From Tersicoccus phoenicis (GTDB taxonomy: Bacteria > Actinomycetota > Actinomycetes > Actinomycetales > Micrococcaceae): a DNA stretch of 64,000 nucleotides. Both the position numbers and the translations under genes were made by a program. How positions within the stretch are numbered: the first letter of the stretch is position 1; every line of letters begins with the position of its first letter. The notes beneath the pieces were generated by a model that did no database searches, was not told the DNA's origin, and saw only the letters and a list, made by a program, of their open reading frames with translations. The stretch is from assembly GCF_001968835.1 (NCBI RefSeq), contig NZ_MRDE01000078.1, forward strand, positions 1 to 64,000, in the 5' to 3' direction. This document shows, one piece after another, positions 47,312 to 58,064 of the stretch.

Positions 47312-48943
47312 GTGAGCCTGCAGCAGTTCGACGTCGTCCCCCTCCGCCGCGCCCTGATCTCCGTCTACGACAAGACCGGGCTGCCCGAGCTGGCCGTCGG
47401 CCTGCACGCGGCGGGTGTGCGGATCGTCTCCACCGGGTCGACGGCGAAGGCCATCGCCGCCGCCGGGGTCCCGGTCACCGAGGTCGCCGACGTCACCGGC
47501 TTCCCCGAGACCCTCGACGGCCGGGTCAAGACCCTGCACCCCCGGGTACACGCCGGGATCCTCGCCGACCGGCGCCGACCCGAGCACGTCGCCCAGCTGC
47601 ACGAGCTCGAGGTTGAGCCGTTCGACCTGGTGATCGTCAACCTCTACCCCTTCGTCGACACCGTCGCCTCCGGGGCGGCGGCGGACGAGATCGTCGAGCA
47701 GATCGACATCGGCGGTCCCTCAATGGTCCGCGCCGCCGCGAAGAACCACGCCAGCGTGGCCGTCGTCGTCGACCCGGCCAGCTACCCGGACGTGGTCCGG
47801 GCCGCGACGGCCGGCGGCTTCGACCTGGCCGCGCGCCGCCGGCTCGCCGCCCGCGCCTTCGCCCACACCGCCAGCTACGACAACGCCGTGGCCACCTGGA
47901 CCGCCGGGCAGTTCCTCGACGAGGACGAGAACGGGACGATCAGCTGGCCGGCGTACGCGGGGCTGGCGCTGGAGCGTTCCGAGGTACTGCGCTACGGGGA
48001 GAACCCCCACCAGCAGGCCGCGCTCTACGCCGACAAGGCGGCTCCGGCGGGTATCGCCCAGGCGGACCAGCTGCACGGCAAGGCGATGAGCTACAACAAC
48101 TTCGTCGACGCCGACGCCGCCCTGCGCGCCGCCTTCGACTTCGAGGAACCGGCCGTCGCCGTCATCAAGCACGCCAACCCGTGCGGCATCGCCGTCGGCG
48201 ACCCCGCGGCCGAGGACCCCATCGCCGACGCCCACGCCAAGGCCCACGCCTGCGACCCGGTCTCCGCGTACGGCGGCGTGGTGGCCGCCAACCGGGTCGT
48301 CACCGCCGGCATGGCCGCCACCCTGAAGGACGTCTTCACCGAGGTCGTCATCGCCCCCGGGTTCGAGCCGGCGGCCCTGGAGATCCTGACCGCGAAGAAG
48401 AACATCCGCCTGCTCGCCCTGCCCGAGGGCTTCGGCCGCTACCCGGCCGAGATCCGGCAGGTCTCCGGCGGCGTGCTCGTCCAGATCACCGACCGGCTCG
48501 ACGCCGACGGTGACGACCCCGTCACCTGGACGCTGGTCGCGGGGGAGCCGGCCGACGCGACCACCCTCGCCGACCTGTCCTTCGCGTGGCGCGCCTGCCG
48601 TGCGGCGAAGTCCAACGCCATCCTGCTGGCCCGCGACGGCGCCAGCATCGGGGTCGGCATGGGGCAGGTGAACCGTGTCGACTCGTGCCGGCTGGCCGTC
48701 GAGCGCGCCCGCGAGCTCGCCCCCGCCGGGCCCGACGGCGCGCGGGTCGACCGGGTGACCGGGTCCGTGGCCGCCTCGGACGCCTTCTTCCCGTTCGCCG
48801 ACGGCCCCCAGATCCTGTTCGACGCCGGTGTGCGCGCGGTCGTCCAGTCCGGGGGCTCCATTCGCGACGACGAGGTGATCGCCGCGGCCGACGCCGCCGG
48901 GGTGACCATGTACGTCACCGGCGCCCGCCACTTCTTCCACTGA
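47312..48943 (+). CDS. purH: Bifunctional AICAR formyltransferase/IMP cyclohydrolase
   Basis: The 543-residue enzyme carries out the last two steps to IMP. The N-terminal MGS-like cyclohydrolase domain (about residues 1-200) has [27 protein letters not shown]-type loops and LYPFVDTV; the C-terminal transformylase has [27 protein letters not shown] and VIKHANPCG, whose Lys-His pair is catalytic, and ends [10 protein letters not shown] and GARHFFH. The GTG start is preceded by GGAGA. It sits 6.7 kb from purN, which acts earlier in the same pathway. Confidence 0.96.
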   Translation: MSLQQFDVVPLRRALISVYDKTGLPELAVGLHAAGVRIVSTGSTAKAIAAAGVPVTEVADVTGFPETLDGRVKTLHPRVHAGILADRRRPEHVAQLHELEVEPFDLVIVNLYPFVDTVASGAAADEIVEQIDIGGPSMVRAAAKNHASVAVVVDPASYPDVVRAATAGGFDLAARRRLAARAFAHTASYDNAVATWTAGQFLDEDENGTISWPAYAGLALERSEVLRYGENPHQQAALYADKAAPAGIAQADQLHGKAMSYNNFVDADAALRAAFDFEEPAVAVIKHANPCGIAVGDPAAEDPIADAHAKAHACDPVSAYGGVVAANRVVTAGMAATLKDVFTEVVIAPGFEPAALEILTAKKNIRLLALPEGFGRYPAEIRQVSGGVLVQITDRLDADGDDPVTWTLVAGEPADATTLADLSFAWRACRAAKSNAILLARDGASIGVGMGQVNRVDSCRLAVERARELAPAGPDGARVDRVTGSVAASDAFFPFADGPQILFDAGVRAVVQSGGSIRDDEVIAAADAAGVTMYVTGARHFFH

Positions 48944-48986
48944 CTCGCCGCATAGAGGTGCCGACCGCCGTCCACCAGCCACCGGG

Positions 48987-51275
<2,289 letters not shown>

Positions 51276-51284
51276 GCGCGGCGG

Positions 51285-51290
51285 TACCGT
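51285..51290 (+). promoter_or_regulatory. -10 box of the phosphatase gene, leaderless start
   Basis: TACCGT at 51285-51290 ends seven bases before the GTG at 51298. The promoter lies in the 22-base gap after icd. No ribosome-binding site is visible, which again fits a leaderless message. Confidence 0.45.
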
Positions 51291-51297
51291 TGAGGCC

Positions 51298-51921
51298 GTG
51301 ACCACCTTCTCCCTCGTGCGGCACGGCCGCACCCCCTGGCAGGACGAGAACCGCTACGCCGGAGTCTCCGACGTCGCACTGACCGACCTCGGACACGGGC
51401 AGGCACGGGCGCTGGCGGCGTGGGCGACGGCCCGGCCCACGGAGGAGACGTTCGCCGGCGTCTGGTCCTCCACCCTGCGCCGGGCCATCGACACCGCCGC
51501 GCCGGCCGCGGAGGCGCTCGGGCTGAACCTGATCACCGACGCGCGTCTGGGGGAGGTGGACTTCGGGCAGGGCGAGGGGTTGACCCATGCCGAGATGGAC
51601 GAGCGGTTCCCCGAGGAGAGCGCCGCCCACTTCGCGCACCCCGGCGTGATCCCGCTGCCGGGCGGCGAGCCGGGTGCGACGGCGATCGCCCGCGGCTCCG
51701 ACGCGCTCCGCGAGATCGAGGCCCAGTACCCCGACGGCCACGTCCTCGTCGTCACCCACGGCACGCTGATCCGGCTGCTGCTGTGCGCGCTGCTGTGGAT
51801 CGACATCGACCGGTACCGCACGGTCTTCCCCGAGGTCCGCAACGGCTCCGTCACCACGGTGCGGATCGAGGGCCACCGCGCCGAGCTGCTCGACTTCAAC
51901 GTGGCGCCCCCGGCCGTGTGA
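51298..51921 (+). CDS. Histidine phosphatase family protein
   Basis: This 207-residue protein belongs to the phosphoglycerate-mutase-like superfamily. The phospho-acceptor is His9 in [17 protein letters not shown], and the second catalytic His is in [18 protein letters not shown]. The [11 protein letters not shown]-like [20 protein letters not shown] and the [17 protein letters not shown] segment match broad-range phosphatases rather than a glycolytic mutase. The true substrate is unknown; members act on sugar phosphates or the alpha-ribazole pathway. Confidence 0.88.
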   Translation: MTTFSLVRHGRTPWQDENRYAGVSDVALTDLGHGQARALAAWATARPTEETFAGVWSSTLRRAIDTAAPAAEALGLNLITDARLGEVDFGQGEGLTHAEMDERFPEESAAHFAHPGVIPLPGGEPGATAIARGSDALREIEAQYPDGHVLVVTHGTLIRLLLCALLWIDIDRYRTVFPEVRNGSVTTVRIEGHRAELLDFNVAPPAV

Positions 51922-52006
51922 ACCCGCGGCCACCGGCGCTCACCGGTCGACGGCAGCGGGACGGGCCGTCGTTCGGTTCCCCGACGGCCCGCCCACGGTA
52001 GGAAGA

Positions 52007-52525
52007 TCACCGAGCCTCGGTGACCTCGTCATCCCCGGTGTTCGCCGCCGGATCGTTCGGTTCGTCCGGGGAGTGGCCCGACGAGCCGCCGGAGCCGGGG
52101 GTGACCTCTCCCACGACGGTGTCGGCGTCGCCGGTCGTCACCTGGATCTTGCGGGGCCGCTCCCGCGGGCTGACCGGGATCAGCACCGACAGCACTCCGT
52201 GCTCGTAATGAGCGGTGATGTTCTCGACGTCGATGCCCTGGCCCAGGTTGAGCTGGCGCAGGAACGACTGGGACTGGCGCTCCTGTGCGATCCACTTGAC
52301 GTCCTCCACCTTGGGCAGGCGGCGTTCGGCGCGGATGGTCAGCAACTGGCCGTCGACGTCGATGTCGACGCTGGCCGGGTCGATGCCGGGCAGGTCGGCA
52401 CTGAGCACATAGCGGCTGCCTTCCCGGTACAGGTCCATGGGCATGCGGCTGGGGCTCTGCCGTCCCGGGAACAGCGTGGACGCGACACGATCCAGCTCCC
52501 GGAAGGGGTCGTAGTTCATGGGCAT
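52007..52525 (-). CDS. Small heat-shock protein Hsp20
   Basis: The 172-residue protein is an alpha-crystallin-type chaperone that binds unfolded proteins without ATP. The alpha-crystallin domain (about residues 30-125) runs from MPMDLYREGSRYVLSADLPG through the DVDGQLLTIRAERR strand to the C-terminal HGVLSVLIPVSPRERPRKI. The tail is an acidic, Gly/Ser-rich extension. AAGGAG seven bases before the ATG fixes the start at 52525. A HAIR operator lies about 35 bases upstream, so it should be under HspR. Confidence 0.94.
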   Translation of the reverse strand: MPMNYDPFRELDRVASTLFPGRQSPSRMPMDLYREGSRYVLSADLPGIDPASVDIDVDGQLLTIRAERRLPKVEDVKWIAQERQSQSFLRQLNLGQGIDVENITAHYEHGVLSVLIPVSPRERPRKIQVTTGDADTVVGEVTPGSGGSSGHSPDEPNDPAANTGDDEVTEAR

Positions 52526-52558
52526 GGCGGGCTCCTTCCCTCTGCAGGCTACTCCTGA

Positions 52559-52579
52559 GTTGAGTCGACCTGACTCAAC
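52559..52579 (-). promoter_or_regulatory. HAIR operator (HspR-binding site) of hsp20
   Basis: TTGAGT (52560-52565), seven bases and ACTCAA (52573-52578) reproduce the HAIR consensus CTTGAGT-N7-ACTCAAG except that the two outermost bases are exchanged (G and C), which keeps the palindrome intact over 21 bases. It lies right at the predicted transcription start, where HspR would block RNA polymerase. The HspR gene is not in the window. Confidence 0.8.
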
Positions 52580-52587
52580 CAAGAGAA

Positions 52588-52616
52588 AAGGTAGTACTCG
52601 GTGACGCAGATCGCAA
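52588..52616 (-). promoter_or_regulatory. hsp20 promoter
   Basis: Read on the minus strand, TTGCGA (52616-52611), a 17-base spacer and TACCTT (52593-52588) make a good vegetative promoter. The predicted start near 52581 adjoins the HAIR operator. Confidence 0.65.
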
Positions 52617-52671
52617 GAGAGCCGCCACGCAACAGCACGGAAATGTGACCTTCACCACCGCGAGACGAATT

Positions 52672-52693
52672 TGTGTGTAGTGTCAACCACACA
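52672..52693 (+). promoter_or_regulatory. Possible operator and -10 box of livK
   Basis: TGTGTG (52672-52677) and CACACA (52688-52693) form an inverted repeat that encloses TAGTGT (52678-52683), a plausible -10. The livK ATG is 70 bases downstream. The repeat could be a regulator site over the promoter; no -35 is clear. Confidence 0.35.
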
Positions 52694-52752
52694 TATCGGG
52701 CGCAGCCACCGTTCGGAACGGCTGCCGATTCGTCGTGAGAGGCGGAATCACC

Positions 52753-54000
52753 ATGGCGTCGAGGAAAACCTTGACCACACTGGCTGCGGGGACCATCGCC
52801 GCGTTGGCCCTGGCCGGCTGCGCCAATCCGGGTGCCGGGAGCGGGGGCGCTTCCGGGGGGGCCAGCCAGGCGGGAGGCGGCAGCGGACGGGTCAACCTGC
52901 CGGCCATCAGCTCGATCGACACGCCGCAGGGCGCGGTGCTGCCCAAGGGCAACGGCAAAGCCACCTGTAACCCGTCCACGACCTTGGCGTACGTGGGCGC
53001 GCAGACCGGTCCGAACGCCCAGCTGGGCGTGAACATCTACAACGGCGTGCAGCTGGCCATCAACGAGCACAACGCCGCGAACCCGAACTGCCAGGTGCAG
53101 TTCAAGAAGTTCGACACCGAGGGCGACCCGAACAAGGCCACCGGCCCGGTCACGCAGGCCGTCAGCGAGAACAACATCGTCGGCGTCGTCGGGCTGCCCT
53201 TCTCCGGTGAGTCGAAGGCGACCGGCAACATCTTCGAGCAGAAGGGCCTGGTGCACATCACGCCGGCGGCCACCAACCCGGGCCTGACCCAGAACGGCTG
53301 GAAGACCTTCTTCCGAGGCCTCGGCAACGACGCCGTGCAGGGTCCCGCCGCGGCCAGCTTCCTGACCGGGAAGCTGCAGGCCAAGAAGGTCTACGTGGTC
53401 CAGGACGACTCGGACTACGGCATCGGCCTCGGCGACGCCACCACCAAGGCGCTCGGTGACGCCGTCGTCGGCACCGACAAGGTGACCACCGGGCAGAAGG
53501 ACTTCTCCGCGGTGATCTCCAAGATCATCAACGCGAAGCCCGACGCGGTCTTCTACTCCGGCTACTACGCGGAGGGGGCGCCGTTCCAGCAGCAACTGGT
53601 CGGCAAGGGCTACACCGGGGTGTTCCTCGGCCCGGACGGCCTGAAGGACGACCAGTTCATCAAGCTGGCCGGCGACGCGTCCGACGGCGCGTACTTCACC
53701 TGCCCGTGCATCCCCGGCGAGCTGATCCCGTCCTTCGCGGACGCCTACAAGAAGGTGTCCAACGGGGCCGCACCGGGTACGTACTCCATCGAGGGGTACG
53801 ACGCGACCACGGTGCTGCTGGCCGGTATCGACGCGGGCAAGACCACTCGGCCGGCGCTGCTGGACTGGGTGAAGAGCTACGACAAGCCCGGTCTGTCCAA
53901 GACCTACAAGTGGGACTCCACCGGTGAGCTGGCCAAGCCGGACGTCTACGGCTACAAGGTCGAGGGCGGCAAGATCGTCCCCGTCGGCAAGATCGGCTGA
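52753..54000 (+). CDS. livK: Branched-chain amino-acid ABC transporter, substrate-binding lipoprotein
   Basis: This 415-residue lipoprotein (signal peptide, Cys23 in LALAGCAN) has the periplasmic-binding type I fold: AYVGAQTGPNAQLGVNIYNG, QFKKFDTEGDPNKATGPVTQ, VGLPFSGESKATGNI and the substrate-lobe KKVYVVQDDSDYGIGLGDAT. These are the LivJ/LivK landmarks for Leu/Ile/Val-type ligands. A Gly/Ser/Ala linker follows the lipid cysteine. It heads a livKHMGF cluster and is separated from livH by a strong hairpin, which would let it be made in excess. Confidence 0.93.
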   Translation: MASRKTLTTLAAGTIAALALAGCANPGAGSGGASGGASQAGGGSGRVNLPAISSIDTPQGAVLPKGNGKATCNPSTTLAYVGAQTGPNAQLGVNIYNGVQLAINEHNAANPNCQVQFKKFDTEGDPNKATGPVTQAVSENNIVGVVGLPFSGESKATGNIFEQKGLVHITPAATNPGLTQNGWKTFFRGLGNDAVQGPAAASFLTGKLQAKKVYVVQDDSDYGIGLGDATTKALGDAVVGTDKVTTGQKDFSAVISKIINAKPDAVFYSGYYAEGAPFQQQLVGKGYTGVFLGPDGLKDDQFIKLAGDASDGAYFTCPCIPGELIPSFADAYKKVSNGAAPGTYSIEGYDATTVLLAGIDAGKTTRPALLDWVKSYDKPGLSKTYKWDSTGELAKPDVYGYKVEGGKIVPVGKIG

Positions 54001-54011
54001 GCCGCGTGGCC

Positions 54012-54054
54012 GCGGTGCCGCGGGTCAGCGCCGGGCGCTGACCCGCGGCACCGC
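54012..54054 (+). terminator. 19-bp hairpin between livK and livH
   Basis: Bases 54012-54030 and 54036-54054 are perfect 19-bp complements with a 5-base loop (CCGGG). The stem is followed by GC-rich sequence without a U-tract. Position after the binding-protein gene suggests partial termination or protection of the livK 3' end. Confidence 0.7.
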
Positions 54055-54106
54055 TGCGCGCGGACCGCCGCTCCGCTGCCCGTTCCCGTCCTCCCAAAGG
54101 ATGTCC

Positions 54107-55114
54107 ATGCTCGCAACCCTGACCGCCGTGCCCATGGCCAGTGACTGGATCAGTTTCGACGTCGACACGCTGGTGGCCAACTTCTGGCCCGCGACGTTCG
54201 ACGGCCTCACCTTCGGCGCCATCTACGCCCTCGTGGCCCTCGGCTACACGCTGGTCTACGGCGTGCTGAACCTGATCAACTTCGCCCACTCCGAGGTGTT
54301 CATCGTCGGGTGCTACGCCATCGTGTTCACCTTGACCCTGGGCTTCGGCTTCGGCCCGTCCATCCCCCAACTGGGGTTCTGGGCTATTCTGATCAACCTG
54401 GTCATCGCCATGCTGGTCGCCATGGTCGCGTCGGCGGTGACCGCTTTCCTGCTCGAACGCATCGCCTACCGGCCGCTGCGCAGACGCAACGCCCCCCGGC
54501 TGGTGTTCCTCATCACCGCCATCGGCATGTCCTTCGTGATCCAGTACATCTTCTTCATCTGGCGGGGTCCGTCCGCCGAACCCGCGGTGATCATGTTCCG
54601 GCCCACCCCGGTGTTCGACGTGTTCGGCACCATCATCGACAGCCAGCAGATCGTCATCATCGTGGCCGCGGTGGTCATGATGGTCGTGGTCGACCAGTTC
54701 ATCTCCCGGTCCAAGACCGGACGCGGGATCCGGGCCGTCGCCCAGAGCCCGGACACGGCGACGTTGATGGGCGTGAACAAGGAACGGATCATCGTCACCA
54801 CGTTCATCATCGGTGGTGTGCTGGCGGGAGCCGCGGCCCTGTTCTACGTCATGAAGGTCCCGTCGGGCGTGCAGTACAACGGCGGTTTCATCCTCGGCAT
54901 CAAGGCGTTCGCCGCCGCTGTCCTCGGCGGGATCGGCAACGTCCGCGGGGCGCTCGTCGGCGGCCTGCTGCTGGGTCTGATCGGCAACTACGGACAGTTG
55001 CTGCTCGGTGACTCGCAGTGGACCGACGTCGTCGCCTTCGTCGTCCTCGTCCTCGTCCTGCTGGTCCGGCCCTCCGGGATCCTCGGACAGACGCTGGGAA
55101 GGAGCAAGGCATGA
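54107..55114 (+). CDS. livH: Branched-chain amino-acid ABC transporter permease LivH
   Basis: The 335-residue permease has about eight transmembrane helices. Landmarks are DGLTFGAIYALVALGYTLVYGVLNLINFAHSE (split: the NFAHSE motif is at about residues 58-63), FLITAIGMSFVIQY and GGIGNVRGALVGGLLLGLI. The ATG at 54107 (MLATLTAVPM) has AAAGG at the right distance; the ATG at 54101 sits against that site and is less likely. It overlaps livM by four bases (ATGA). Confidence 0.94.
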   Translation: MLATLTAVPMASDWISFDVDTLVANFWPATFDGLTFGAIYALVALGYTLVYGVLNLINFAHSEVFIVGCYAIVFTLTLGFGFGPSIPQLGFWAILINLVIAMLVAMVASAVTAFLLERIAYRPLRRRNAPRLVFLITAIGMSFVIQYIFFIWRGPSAEPAVIMFRPTPVFDVFGTIIDSQQIVIIVAAVVMMVVVDQFISRSKTGRGIRAVAQSPDTATLMGVNKERIIVTTFIIGGVLAGAAALFYVMKVPSGVQYNGGFILGIKAFAAAVLGGIGNVRGALVGGLLLGLIGNYGQLLLGDSQWTDVVAFVVLVLVLLVRPSGILGQTLGRSKA

Positions 55115-56346
55115 GCATGGCCAACAAGACGCCGATGCCCTCGGCCGAGGGCGCCAAGGACGCCGTCGACCGGGAGGCCGCCAGCCGGCGCGAGGCCTTC
55201 GGTGCGCTGCGCCGCCGGTGGGGCACGCTGTCCCGGCAGCAGCAGTGGGCGTGGATGCTTCTCGTGCTCGTCGCGGCGTACGCGCTGCCCCTGCTGAACC
55301 CGCCGCTGATCTCCACCGAGCCGGGTACGAACTTCGCCCTCGCCTGCGCTGAGATGGCGCGGTATGCCCTGGTGGCGGTCGGCCTGAACATCGTCGTCGG
55401 CTACGCCGGCCTGCTGGATCTGGGATACGTGGCGTTCTTCGCCGTCGGCGCCTACGTGGCGTCGATGCTCACCAGCCCGGACTCGCCGTACCTGAAGATC
55501 CCCTACCTGTGGACGCTGCCGGTCGCGATCGCGGTGACCATGTGCTTCGGCGTGATCCTCGGCGTGCCGACCCTGCGGTTGCGCGGCGACTACCTCGCCA
55601 TCGTCACCCTCGGGTTCGGAGAGATCATCCGGATCCTCGCCACCATCATCCCCGCAGCCAAGGGTCAGGTCGGCTTCCAGAACGTCGGGGCGCCGCCCGG
55701 CACCCAGCCGGACGGCACGCCGGTGTTCTCGAACTCCAACGGGGTGCCCTGGTACTGGCTGATCCTCACCGTGTTGATCCTGGTCATGATCCTGGCCGGC
55801 AACCTCGAGCGGTCGCGGGTGGGGCGCGCGTGGGTCGCCATCCGGGAGGACGAGGACGCCGCCGAGGCGATGGGCGTGCCCACCTTCAAGTACAAGGTGT
55901 ACTCGTTCGCGCTCGGCGCCGGTGTCGGCGGCCTCTCGGGGTCGTTGTTCGCCGGCCAGATCGGGTTCGTCAACAACCAGCGGTTCGACGTGCAGACGTC
56001 CATCCTGTTCCTCGCCGCCGTCGTCATCGGGGGGACCGGCAACAAGGTCGGTGCCGTGATCGGCGGGGCCCTGGTGGCCTACCTGCCTCTCCGGTTCACC
56101 GAGATCGCGAACTACAAGTTCTTCATCTTCGGGGTGCTGCTCGTCGTGATCATGATCTTCCGCTCCCAGGGGCTGCTCGGCGCCCGTCAGCACCTGCTGA
56201 CCTACGCCCGACAGGCGTACGGGAAGATCGCCGGCGCAGCCCGTCGGGGCGGTGCCCTGCCGCCCCGACGCAGCGAGACCGGCGTGATCCCCGCAGTGGG
56301 AACGAACACCGGCCGGAACGCCGGCGCGAAGGGAGACCAGGCATGA
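55111..56346 (+). CDS. livM: Branched-chain amino-acid ABC transporter permease LivM
   Basis: This 411-residue permease has a polar N-terminal segment of about 45 residues, then about ten helices, with NIVVGYAGLLDLGYVAFFAV, the LRLRGDYLAIVTLGFGEIIR loop and AIREDEDAAEAMGVPTFKYK, all LivM markers. A basic 50-residue C-terminal tail (TYARQAYGKIAGAARRGGAL) follows the last helix. AAGGAG lies eight bases before the ATG. It overlaps livH and livG by four bases each. Confidence 0.94.
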   Translation: MSMANKTPMPSAEGAKDAVDREAASRREAFGALRRRWGTLSRQQQWAWMLLVLVAAYALPLLNPPLISTEPGTNFALACAEMARYALVAVGLNIVVGYAGLLDLGYVAFFAVGAYVASMLTSPDSPYLKIPYLWTLPVAIAVTMCFGVILGVPTLRLRGDYLAIVTLGFGEIIRILATIIPAAKGQVGFQNVGAPPGTQPDGTPVFSNSNGVPWYWLILTVLILVMILAGNLERSRVGRAWVAIREDEDAAEAMGVPTFKYKVYSFALGAGVGGLSGSLFAGQIGFVNNQRFDVQTSILFLAAVVIGGTGNKVGAVIGGALVAYLPLRFTEIANYKFFIFGVLLVVIMIFRSQGLLGARQHLLTYARQAYGKIAGAARRGGALPPRRSETGVIPAVGTNTGRNAGAKGDQA

Positions 56347-57347
56347 GTCACGCAGCCGGCGGCGACACACCGCCCCAGCCCGAGCCGGGTGACGGTGGCG
56401 TCCCTGCCGCCACTGGCGAGCCCCCCATCACGGGTTCCCCGGACCGGCAGGAGGCGGTCAGGGCGCTGCGGGCCAATCCCGCCGTGGACACCGGTGTGCT
56501 CCGGGGCGCGGACGTGGACCCGCAGCTGGCCGAGGCCATCGTCCCGGAGCGGGACTTCGGGGCTCGGATCGGGGAGACCATCGTCGAGCTGCGGAACCTG
56601 ACCATGACGTTCGGTGGCCTCACCGCGATCGATGACGTCTCGTTCGAGATCAGACGCGGCGAGATCCTGGGGCTGATCGGGCCCAACGGCGCCGGCAAGA
56701 CGACGTGCTTCAACGCGATGACCGGGGTCTACAAGCCCAGCGGCGGAGACGTGCTGCTCGAGGGCAAGCGGCTCAACGGCATGGCGCAGCACAAGATCAC
56801 CCGCGCCGGGATCGCCCGCACGTTCCAGAACATCCGCCTGTTCGGGGAGATGACGGCGCTGGAGAACGTCGTCGTCGGACTGGACGCCCGGCACCGGACC
56901 AGCGTCTTCGGGGCGCTGACCCGGTTGCCGCGGCACTTCCGGGAGGAGAAGAGCGCGATCGAGCACGGCATGGCGCTGCTCGACTTCGTGGGCATCGCGG
57001 ACCAGGCGGGCCGGCTGTCACGGCACCTGCCGTACGGCTACCAGCGGCGCCTGGAGATCGCCCGCGCACTGGCGACCGAGCCGAAGCTGCTCTGCCTGGA
57101 CGAACCCGCCGCCGGGTTCAACCCGGCGGAGAAGGAAGAGCTGATGGAGCTGATCCGGGTGATCGCCGCCGGCGGTTACACGGTGCTGCTCATCGAGCAC
57201 GACATGAAGCTGGTCACCGGGGTGACCGACCGCATCGTCGTGCTCGAGTTCGGCAAGAAGATCGCCGACGGGACGCCGGCCGAGGTCACCTCGGACCCCC
57301 GCGTCATCTCGGCCTACCTCGGGGAGCCCGACGATGACGTTGCTTGA
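56343..57347 (+). CDS. livG: Branched-chain amino-acid ABC transporter ATPase LivG, with N-terminal extension
   Basis: The 334-residue ATPase has the Walker [10 protein letters not shown] at residues 113-121, signature [14 protein letters not shown], and Walker [13 protein letters not shown], the last typical of LivG. The ABC domain starts near residue 79 ([20 protein letters not shown]); in ordinary LivG it starts near residue 5. The first ~75 residues are Pro/Gly/Glu-rich at the beginning and then more ordered ([17 protein letters not shown]). The ATGA overlap with livM supports the long start. An internal ATG would have to be invoked for a short form. Confidence 0.92.
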   Translation: MSHAAGGDTPPQPEPGDGGVPAATGEPPITGSPDRQEAVRALRANPAVDTGVLRGADVDPQLAEAIVPERDFGARIGETIVELRNLTMTFGGLTAIDDVSFEIRRGEILGLIGPNGAGKTTCFNAMTGVYKPSGGDVLLEGKRLNGMAQHKITRAGIARTFQNIRLFGEMTALENVVVGLDARHRTSVFGALTRLPRHFREEKSAIEHGMALLDFVGIADQAGRLSRHLPYGYQRRLEIARALATEPKLLCLDEPAAGFNPAEKEELMELIRVIAAGGYTVLLIEHDMKLVTGVTDRIVVLEFGKKIADGTPAEVTSDPRVISAYLGEPDDDVA

Positions 57348-58047
57348 ACTCAAGGACGTCAGCGTCCAGTACGGCCGGATCCGGGCGGTCCGCAACCTGT
57401 CCTTCGCCGTCGAGGAGGGAGAGGTGGTGTCCCTGATCGGCGCGAACGGCGCCGGTAAGACGACGACGATGAAGACCATCTCGGGTCTGCTCGATCCCTC
57501 CGGCGGGTCCATCCACTTCGACGGTGACGACATCACGCGGACGAAGGCGCACCTGCGGGTGGTCCGGGGCATCTCCCAGTCACCCGAGGGCCGCGGGGTG
57601 TTCCCCGGCATGACGGTGATCGAGAACCTGGAGATGGGCGCGTACGCGCGCAAGGACCGGGCCGGCATCGCCGCCGAGCTGGAGCGCGTGTTCGACCTGT
57701 TCCCGCGGCTGAAGGAGCGCCGCCGCCAGGTCGGCGGCACCATGAGCGGCGGCGAACAGCAGATGCTCGCCATCGGCCGCGCCCTGATGTCCCGGCCCCG
57801 GCTGCTGCTGCTCGACGAGCCGTCGATGGGCCTGGCCCCGCAGTTCATCCGGCAGATCTTCCGCATCATCACGGAGATCAACGAGCAGGGCACCACCGTG
57901 CTGCTGGTGGAGCAGAACGCTAACCAGGCGCTGTCCCGCTCGCACCGGGCCTACGTGCTGGAGACCGGGGAGATCACCCGCACCGGCACCGGCAAGGAGT
58001 TGCTCGCTGACTCCGCCATCAAGGAGGCCTACCTGGGCACCGCCTGA
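57334..58047 (+). CDS. livF: Branched-chain amino-acid ABC transporter ATPase LivF
   Basis: The 237-residue ATPase begins [20 protein letters not shown]. Walker A is GANGAGKTTT (about residues 36-45), the signature MSGGEQQMLAIGRALM, and Walker B LLLLDEPSMGLAPQ; SHRAYVLETGEI is the H-region of LivF. It overlaps livG by 14 bases. It completes a full livKHMGF importer. Confidence 0.95.
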   Translation: MTLLELKDVSVQYGRIRAVRNLSFAVEEGEVVSLIGANGAGKTTTMKTISGLLDPSGGSIHFDGDDITRTKAHLRVVRGISQSPEGRGVFPGMTVIENLEMGAYARKDRAGIAAELERVFDLFPRLKERRRQVGGTMSGGEQQMLAIGRALMSRPRLLLLDEPSMGLAPQFIRQIFRIITEINEQGTTVLLVEQNANQALSRSHRAYVLETGEITRTGTGKELLADSAIKEAYLGTA

Positions 58048-58064
58048 CCCGGCGGGGTCAGGCG
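58041..58064. terminator. Bidirectional terminator, livF/oxidoreductase
   Basis: CGCCTGACCC (58041-58050) and GGGTCAGGCG (58055-58064) form a perfect 10-bp stem with loop GGCG. It contains the stop codons of both convergent genes. Confidence 0.7.
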
